This document shows positions 59,305-64,000 of a stretch of 64,000 bases of DNA, one piece after another (position 1 is the stretch's first letter; each line of letters begins with the position of its first letter). The stretch comes from Catellatospora sp. TT07R-123 (GTDB lineage: Bacteria; Actinomycetota; Actinomycetes; Mycobacteriales; Micromonosporaceae): the NCBI RefSeq assembly GCF_018327705.1, contig NZ_BNEM01000001.1:3844001-3908000 (forward strand), read 5' to 3'. A program made the position numbers and the translations under genes. Under the pieces are notes generated by a model. That model saw nothing but the letters and a program-made list of their open reading frames with translations. It was not told the origin of the DNA and did not search any database.

Positions 59305-59906
59305 CCGACGATCACCTTTCTGCCGTTGATGGTCCAGCCGTGGCGGGCCATCCGGCCGACGTAGTCGACCAGCTGCGCACGCTCGGCGTCTTTGATGCGC
59401 TCGGAGAGGGTGTCCTCGGTGTCGTCGTCGAGCACCGGCACCGCGACCTGGGCGATGATCGCCCCGGTGTCCATCCCGCCGTCCACGAAGTGGAGGGTCG
59501 CCCCGGCGACCTTCACGCCGTACGCGAGGGCGTCGCGCGGGCCGTGGATGCCGGGGAACGCCGGGAGCAGCGCATTGTGGGTGTTGATGTAGCGGCCCTC
59601 GAACCGGCCCAGGAACGCCTTGCCGACCAGTTTGAGGAAGCCCGCCCCGATCACGAGGTCGGGCCGGTGCTCGGCGGTGAGTGCGGTGAAGGTCTCGTCC
59701 CACTCGTCGCGGTCGGCGAAGTCGGGGACGCGGGCGACGTAGGAGGGGACGCCTGCCGACTGGGCACGGGCCAGGCCGGCGATGCCGTCCCGGTCGGCGC
59801 CGACGGCCACGACGGTCGCACCGTACGCGGGGTCGGTGCAGGCGTCGAGCAGTGCTTGCAGATTCGTACCGGAGCCGGAGACCAGGACGACGAGGCGAGC
59901 GGTCAC
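59301..59906 (-). CDS. purN: Phosphoribosylglycinamide formyltransferase
   Basis: A 201-residue enzyme transferring formyl from 10-formyl-THF to [16 protein letters not shown] binds phosphate; the catalytic Asn and His are in [14 protein letters not shown], with Asn after the His where many have Ser; and the catalytic Asp is in [14 protein letters not shown]. The GTG start at 59906 begins [15 protein letters not shown]. Operon purN-purH. Confidence 0.95.
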   Translation of the reverse strand: MTARLVVLVSGSGTNLQALLDACTDPAYGATVVAVGADRDGIAGLARAQSAGVPSYVARVPDFADRDEWDETFTALTAEHRPDLVIGAGFLKLVGKAFLGRFEGRYINTHNALLPAFPGIHGPRDALAYGVKVAGATLHFVDGGMDTGAIIAQVAVPVLDDDTEDTLSERIKDAERAQLVDYVGRMARHGWTINGRKVIVG

Positions 59907-60108
59907 AGCAGCACCCTATCGGGCTGGCGGCGGCGAGCTCGCGGCGGGTATGGCGATGATTTACGGCGTTTTGCCCGAAGAACCGGTCAATAAAGCGGAT
60001 ATTGAGGGCAGAACTGCATTCCAGCACGCGCCTGCCCCGGCGCCACGCCGCTGCGACGCCACCGCGGTGCCGGGTCCGGCGCGTGCTGCCGAACGCGAGG
60101 AGCCGACC

Positions 60109-60993
60109 TTGACGCAACCGCCGACGCCGCCGGACACGCCGGAGGAGCCCCACCGCCCGTACGAGCCGCCGGCGCACCGCGACCAGCCCGGCTCACCGGA
60201 CGTGCCGCCCCCGCCGGGCGAGCCGGTGCCGCCGCCACCGGAGTCGCCGGCGGGCGCCCCGGAGCCGCCGCCGTGGCCGCCGCTGCACGACGCCGAGAGC
60301 CCGTTCAGCCCGCCCGCGCCGGAGCCGTACCAGCCGCCACCGATGCTGAGCGATCCGACCGCGCCGCCGCCACCCGGACCGCCGACGCCGCCACCGCCGC
60401 CGACCCCGCCGGTGCCCGCGCCGCCGATGCCGCCCGTGCCGCCGCCGCCGACGGTCTCCGACGCCGCCGGCCCGGCCGGTTCCGGTTCCGGCTGGCCGGA
60501 GCCGCCGGGCACGAACGCGGGCGGCGCCGAGCCCTCACCGTACGAGCCGCCGGGTCCGCCCGCCGTGCCACCACCACCGCCGGTCACCGAGCCGTACCGC
60601 AGCGGCGGCACCTACGGCGAGCCCGTGCCCGCCCCGCCACCGCCGCCGCCGGCCTACGGCGCGCCACCGCCGCCGCCGCTCAGCCCGGGGCAGGGCACGG
60701 TCTACCAGCGCGCGGGCGGCGCGCAGAACAACCTGCTCGGCTGGATCGGCTTCGTCTGCGGCGTGCTCAGCACCGGGTGCTGCTGCTGCCCGTGGCTCAA
60801 CGGGCTGCCGTTCCTGGGCGGCATCCCGGCGATCATCCTCGGCTACCTGCACCTGTCCCGGGTGAAGAAGGGCCAGGCCTCGATGAGCTGGCTGGGCTGG
60901 GTGGCGATCGTGCTAGGCGTCATCGCCATCATCGGCGCGATCTGCGGGTTGACCACCCATTGGACGGACAAGGTGTACAACCAATACCGCTGA
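60109..60993 (+). CDS. Pro-rich DUF4190-like small membrane protein
   Basis: A 294-residue protein. The N-terminal ~200 residues are almost wholly Pro, Glu, Ala, Gly, Ser with poly-Pro runs, lacking secondary structure. The last ~80 residues hold two membrane spans, [17 protein letters not shown] (followed by CCCPW) and [18 protein letters not shown]. The TTG at 60109 was chosen because CGAGGAG lies seven nt upstream; a longer form from the ATG at 59950 would be rich in unrelated residues. Related in layout to the genes at 63,256 and 63,595. Function unknown. Confidence 0.6.
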   Translation: MTQPPTPPDTPEEPHRPYEPPAHRDQPGSPDVPPPPGEPVPPPPESPAGAPEPPPWPPLHDAESPFSPPAPEPYQPPPMLSDPTAPPPPGPPTPPPPPTPPVPAPPMPPVPPPPTVSDAAGPAGSGSGWPEPPGTNAGGAEPSPYEPPGPPAVPPPPPVTEPYRSGGTYGEPVPAPPPPPPAYGAPPPPPLSPGQGTVYQRAGGAQNNLLGWIGFVCGVLSTGCCCCPWLNGLPFLGGIPAIILGYLHLSRVKKGQASMSWLGWVAIVLGVIAIIGAICGLTTHWTDKVYNQYR

Positions 60994-61014
60994 ATTCGGA
61001 TCAGACAACAATTC

Positions 61015-61052
61015 GACTGGTGGGATGGTCAGCTTCAACCGTCCCACCAGTC
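61015..61052 (+). terminator. Hairpin terminator after the 60109-60993 gene
   Basis: GACTGGTGGGA (61015-61025) pairs perfectly with 61042-61052, with an additional GGT/ACC inside. It is 21 nt after the stop. Confidence 0.75.
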
Positions 61053-61134
61053 ACGTACGTCGCATGAAGCCATTAGACTCCGCTCGTTCGATATCGGCTC
61101 CAGTCCGAGCCACCCCGACACCCTGGAGTTCTAC

Positions 61135-61413
61135 ATGACCTACGGCGCTCCGCAGCCGCAGATCGACAACAACATGACGTGGTCGATCGTCTCCATCTTC
61201 TTCTTCTGGCCGCTGGCCATTCCGGCGATCATCAACGCCAGCAAGGTCAACCCGCTGCTGCAGCAGGGCGACTTCGCGGGTGCCCAGGCCGCCGCGACCG
61301 AGTCGAAGAAGTGGTCCAAGCTCGCTCTGATCATCGGTATCGCCGCGTGGGTGCTGTGCTGCGGCTGCTACATCGTGATGTTCGTCGTCGGAGCCGCGAA
61401 CTCCTCGATGTGA
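61135..61413 (+). CDS. CD225/dispanin family protein
   Basis: A 92-residue protein with two membrane spans. The first (about residues 14-35, MTWSIVSIFFFWPLAIPAII) is followed by the conserved NASKVNPLLQQGDFAGAQ, which is the CD225 signature. The second (about 63-85) has the Cys cluster VLCCGCY, where eukaryotic IFITM relatives are palmitoylated. Bacterial members have no established role. The ATG at 61135 is used; a TAGACT at 61074-61079 may be a -10 box. Confidence 0.8.
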   Translation: MTYGAPQPQIDNNMTWSIVSIFFFWPLAIPAIINASKVNPLLQQGDFAGAQAAATESKKWSKLALIIGIAAWVLCCGCYIVMFVVGAANSSM

Positions 61414-61444
61414 GCCGACGGCTGGTAGTAGACCGGCTGACGCC

Positions 61445-61499
61445 GCAGGGACCACCGCCACCGCGGGGCCGCTCGCCCCGTACCGGCGGTGGTCCCTGC
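61445..61499. terminator. Bidirectional terminator between CD225 gene and DUF6350 gene
   Basis: A 15-bp perfect stem (61445-61459 with 61485-61499) with an inner 6-bp stem CGGGGC/GCCCCG (61464-61469 with 61475-61480). Confidence 0.85.
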
Positions 61500-61546
61500 C
61501 GTTGCGAGGGGGCGACCGGCCGTCGCGGGGGGTCGACCGCGACGGT

Positions 61547-63133
61547 TCAGGCCTCGTCCGGCGTCGCCCGCCGGCTGCGCGGACGCGCCCGGTAGGCCCA
61601 CACCCCGGCTACGGCCAGCAGGCCGCCGAGCGTCACCACCAGCGCCGACATGCCCGCCATCGGCCAGATCGCGGGCCCGAAGCGCAGCTCGCCCCCGGGG
61701 GTGCGCAGCACCCCGCCCGACACGTAGCCGACCGCCGCGCACAGCAGCCCGGCGACCGCGCCGCCGAGCGCCGCCGAACCGGCCATCCGCAGCCACTGCG
61801 GCTGGGGCACCACCACGTCCCCCGAGCGGGTCTGCCGGGCGCGCAGCCGCCGGTGCGCCAGCAGCACCACCGCCACCGCGCCGCCCAGCAGCGGCAGCAC
61901 CATCAGCAGCCAGCCCGGCCCGCGCAGCGGCCCGTGCGGCACCCCGGCGAACACCGGCAGCCCGGTACGCGGCAGCGTGCCCGCCTCGAACCCCGGGCCC
62001 AGCAGGTATGACGCGGCCCATGCCGACAGGTTCGGCGCGTACGCCAGGCAGAGCAGGACCGCCCCGGTCTGCCCGAGCGCCCCGCCCGGGAACGCGGCGA
62101 GCTGCCGCGACGCCTCGGCGCCGTTGACCGCCACCGCCAGCCCGACCGCCCCGGCGCCCACGCCCGCGATCAGCAGGGTCGCCACCGCCCCGACCCGGAT
62201 CCCGTCGCGCAGCAGCAGCGGCGTCAGACGGGCCAGCCGCCGCACCACCCCGCCCGCGCGGGCCGCGCCCAGCCCGGCCGCGGCCAGGCCAAGCACGGCG
62301 AAGTTCACGGCGGCATGCCATGGGGTGACCAGGATGCCCGGCCCGTCGACCAGGGCCGCGGCGCCCACGCCGAGCCCGCAGTAGACGGCGGCGACCGATC
62401 CGGCGGCCAGCGCGGCGGCCCGGACCGACCCGCTGCCCTGCGCGCCCAGCGCGCGCACGGTGTGCACGCCCGCGCGGTTGAGGCGCCACAGCGCCACCGC
62501 GGTGAGCAGCAGCGGCGGCAGGTCCAGCGTGGCCAGGTGCTCGTTGAGCGGCACGGTCAGCGGCACCCCGTGCCCGAGCAGCCAGCCGGCCAGGGCGAGC
62601 CTGGTCGACAGGAGGAACGCGACCGGGCCCTCGACCGCGCGGGCCCCGACGGTCAGCAGCAGCAGCGGGGCCAGCACCTGCAACGCGGCCCAGACCGTGT
62701 TGACCACGGCCGCGACCGGGAGCGGGGCCCCGCTCGGCCGCGGCGGGCCCGGCGGGCGCCCGCGTGCGAGCAGCACCGTCTCGCGGTGGGCGATGTCGTC
62801 GCGCGGGGGCAGCAGCACCGTCTCGCGCGCGCCCAGGTGCCCTGGGGTGAGCAGCACGGTGTCGTGGGTGGCGACGTCGTCGTGCTCGTCGTCGTGCCGG
62901 CCGGGCGGACCGGCCGGGTGGTCCAGGTCCAGGTCCAGGTCCAGCAGCATCGTGTCCTGGCCGGCGGGCTCCGCCACGGGCGCGGCGGGCTCCCGGGCAG
63001 CGGTCGGCGGCGCGCCGTCGGCGGTCGTGGCAGGACCGCCCGGGGCTGCGGGCCGAAGTTGAGTCGGCACTCGGCCAGCGTCGTCCGGTCGCCGGGACGG
63101 CGACTCGTCGAGGGGCCCATCATGTTCCGCCAT
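61547..63133 (-). CDS. DUF6350 (PerM-like) membrane protein with [DE]T[VM]LL motifs
   Basis: A 528-residue protein. The N-terminal ~140 residues are cytoplasmic, acidic and unstructured, with four copies of a short motif: DTMLL, DTVLL, ETVLL, ETVLL. The rest has about 12 hydrophobic spans, starting VVNTVWAALQVLAPLLLLTVG. The DUF6350 family includes actinobacterial PerM-like proteins linked to cell division, and its gene is often just upstream of purN in this phylum; here, several small genes separate it. Starts with ATG at 63133. Confidence 0.75.
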   Translation of the reverse strand: MAEHDGPLDESPSRRPDDAGRVPTQLRPAAPGGPATTADGAPPTAAREPAAPVAEPAGQDTMLLDLDLDLDHPAGPPGRHDDEHDDVATHDTVLLTPGHLGARETVLLPPRDDIAHRETVLLARGRPPGPPRPSGAPLPVAAVVNTVWAALQVLAPLLLLTVGARAVEGPVAFLLSTRLALAGWLLGHGVPLTVPLNEHLATLDLPPLLLTAVALWRLNRAGVHTVRALGAQGSGSVRAAALAAGSVAAVYCGLGVGAAALVDGPGILVTPWHAAVNFAVLGLAAAGLGAARAGGVVRRLARLTPLLLRDGIRVGAVATLLIAGVGAGAVGLAVAVNGAEASRQLAAFPGGALGQTGAVLLCLAYAPNLSAWAASYLLGPGFEAGTLPRTGLPVFAGVPHGPLRGPGWLLMVLPLLGGAVAVVLLAHRRLRARQTRSGDVVVPQPQWLRMAGSAALGGAVAGLLCAAVGYVSGGVLRTPGGELRFGPAIWPMAGMSALVVTLGGLLAVAGVWAYRARPRSRRATPDEA

Positions 63134-63255
63134 CAGGCGCTACCTAACCACAAACGAGGCGGGATGACCACGATCCTTAGCCCGTGGCCATTTCGACCCG
63201 GTATGCGAGTTAGGAGGGTTACGCTGCGATCGAGTCCTTAGCGAGGGAGAGTGCC

Positions 63256-63576
63256 GTGACCTATACGCCGCCGCCTCCGCCACCGCCGTCGGTGCCGCCG
63301 CCACCGCCACCGCCGCACCTGCCGCCGTCACCGGTGACCCCGGCCGGGAACCAGGACCGGGCGAAGATCTTCGGCATCATCGGCATCGTCACGGCCCTGT
63401 GCTGCACCGGCCTGCTGGGCATCCTGTTCGGCTGGCTGTCGCTGCGCGAGGCCAAGCAGAACGGCGGCTCCACCACGCTCGGCTGGATCGCGATAGTGGT
63501 GGGCGTGCTGGCGCTGTGCAGCAAGGACCTGTACCTGTGGCGCTACAGCATGTCCGGGTGGAAGACCGGCATGTAG
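63256..63576 (+). CDS. Pro-rich DUF4190-like small membrane protein 2
   Basis: A 106-residue protein. Residues 1-33 are nearly all Pro with a few Val/Ser/His. Then comes a first span, AKIFGIIGIVTALCCTGLLGILFGW, a charged loop LREAKQNGG, and a second span, TLGWIAIVVGVLALC, as in DUF4190-type proteins. The GTG start at 63256 has GAGGGAGAG just upstream. It is followed by a paralogue at 63595. Function unknown. Confidence 0.65.
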   Translation: MTYTPPPPPPPSVPPPPPPPHLPPSPVTPAGNQDRAKIFGIIGIVTALCCTGLLGILFGWLSLREAKQNGGSTTLGWIAIVVGVLALCSKDLYLWRYSMSGWKTGM

Positions 63577-63594
63577 TCCGGATTGGGGGAAGTC

Positions 63595-63969
63595 ATGACG
63601 AACGAACCCGTGCCGCCGCACGAACCGGTACCACCCGTGCCACCTGGGCCGCACGTGCCGCCGCTGCCGCCGCCGACCGCGCCACCTCCCTACGGGGTGC
63701 CGCCGCCACCGCCGCGCCGGGACAACGCGGTGCTGTTCGGCATCATCGGCATCGTGGCCGCCGTGACCTGCTGCCCGCCGCTGGGCATCCTGTTCGGCTG
63801 GCTGTCCCAGAAGGAGGCCCGCGAGCACGGCCAGGACCAGACCCTCGGCAAGGTCGCCTTCTGGCTGGGCATCGCCTTCACCGTGCTTTGGGTGATCGGC
63901 ACCGGCCTGTCCTGCGCCCTCGGCGCGTTCAGCGGGTCGATGGGGCACCGCTACGACGGCGGCTACTGA
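63595..63969 (+). CDS. Pro-rich DUF4190-like small membrane protein 3
   Basis: A 124-residue paralogue of the preceding gene: a Pro-rich N-terminus (about 42 residues), a span AVLFGIIGIVAAVTCCPPLGIL, a loop with LSQKEAREHGQ, and a second span, KVAFWLGIAFTVLWVIG. The shared core FGIIGIV-x(8)-GILFGWLS-x(2)-EA makes the duplication clear. The ATG has GGGGGAAG upstream. After the stop, AGAAGGGGCGCC near the right window edge looks like the first arm of a terminator that is cut off. Confidence 0.68.
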   Translation: MTNEPVPPHEPVPPVPPGPHVPPLPPPTAPPPYGVPPPPPRRDNAVLFGIIGIVAAVTCCPPLGILFGWLSQKEAREHGQDQTLGKVAFWLGIAFTVLWVIGTGLSCALGAFSGSMGHRYDGGY

Positions 63970-64000
63970 CCGCGTACGCGAGAAGGGGCGCCACCCGCAG

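Overview
The window is very GC-rich. Start codons are often GTG and sometimes TTG, and many genes join through 4-nt ATGA/GTGA overlaps. Gene content and order (eno-ftsB-DUF501-ppx near mfd/mazG; purN-purH, folD-mdh-icd) fit a filamentous or otherwise complex actinobacterium. Short dispersed intergenic repeats and the kinds of small membrane proteins point to the Micromonosporaceae, which is an inference. I see no rRNA, tRNA, insertion sequence, prophage or CRISPR array.

Region 1 (1-15,180) holds mostly minus-strand housekeeping and cell-envelope genes: a DUF4129 protein, a family-5-type uracil-DNA glycosylase, a dienelactone hydrolase, a tandem pair of LppU/SCO3897-like proteins, a PadR-HAAS two-gene switch with a well-formed leaderless promoter, an exopolyphosphatase, an N-acetylglutamate-synthase-like GNAT, DUF501, FtsB, enolase, lipoproteins, a DUF885 peptidase and MazG. 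Region 2 (15,181-22,368) holds an O6-alkylguanine-DNA alkyltransferase, mfd and, divergently, ppc.

Region 3 (22,547-40,005) is the accessory heart of the window and looks like a polysaccharide assembly locus. It has an APS kinase (PAPS supply), two sulfotransferases, a Wzz-like chain-length protein with a degenerate kinase domain, an O-antigen-ligase/polymerase-like membrane protein, a flippase, an aminoglycoside-phosphotransferase-fold kinase, a methyltransferase, a WecG/TagA-type and a family-2 glycosyltransferase, and two exported GH26-like hydrolases. Together these suggest a sulfated exopolysaccharide made by a Wzx/Wzy-type route. The initiating phosphoglycosyltransferase and ATP sulfurylase are not in the window. 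A DUF402 gene and two DUF397 genes lie inside this region.

Region 4 (40,085-51,168) holds a DeoR regulator with galT, an alpha/beta hydrolase, a two-domain protein ending in a CysS-like helical domain (with a dispersed repeat inserted in frame), icd, a flotillin/SPFH protein, ung, an unknown secreted helical protein, mdh and folD. Region 5 (51,828-57,636) is a complete five-gene dipeptide/oligopeptide ABC importer. Region 6 (57,715-63,969) holds purH-purN, several Pro-rich small membrane proteins, a CD225/dispanin-like protein and a DUF6350 (PerM-like) membrane protein whose N-terminal tail carries four [DE]T[VM]LL motifs.

Convergent gene pairs are usually separated by strong GC-rich hairpins. 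One terminator, downstream of icd, has a true U-tract. Two convergent pairs share their stop codons through a single CTAG.
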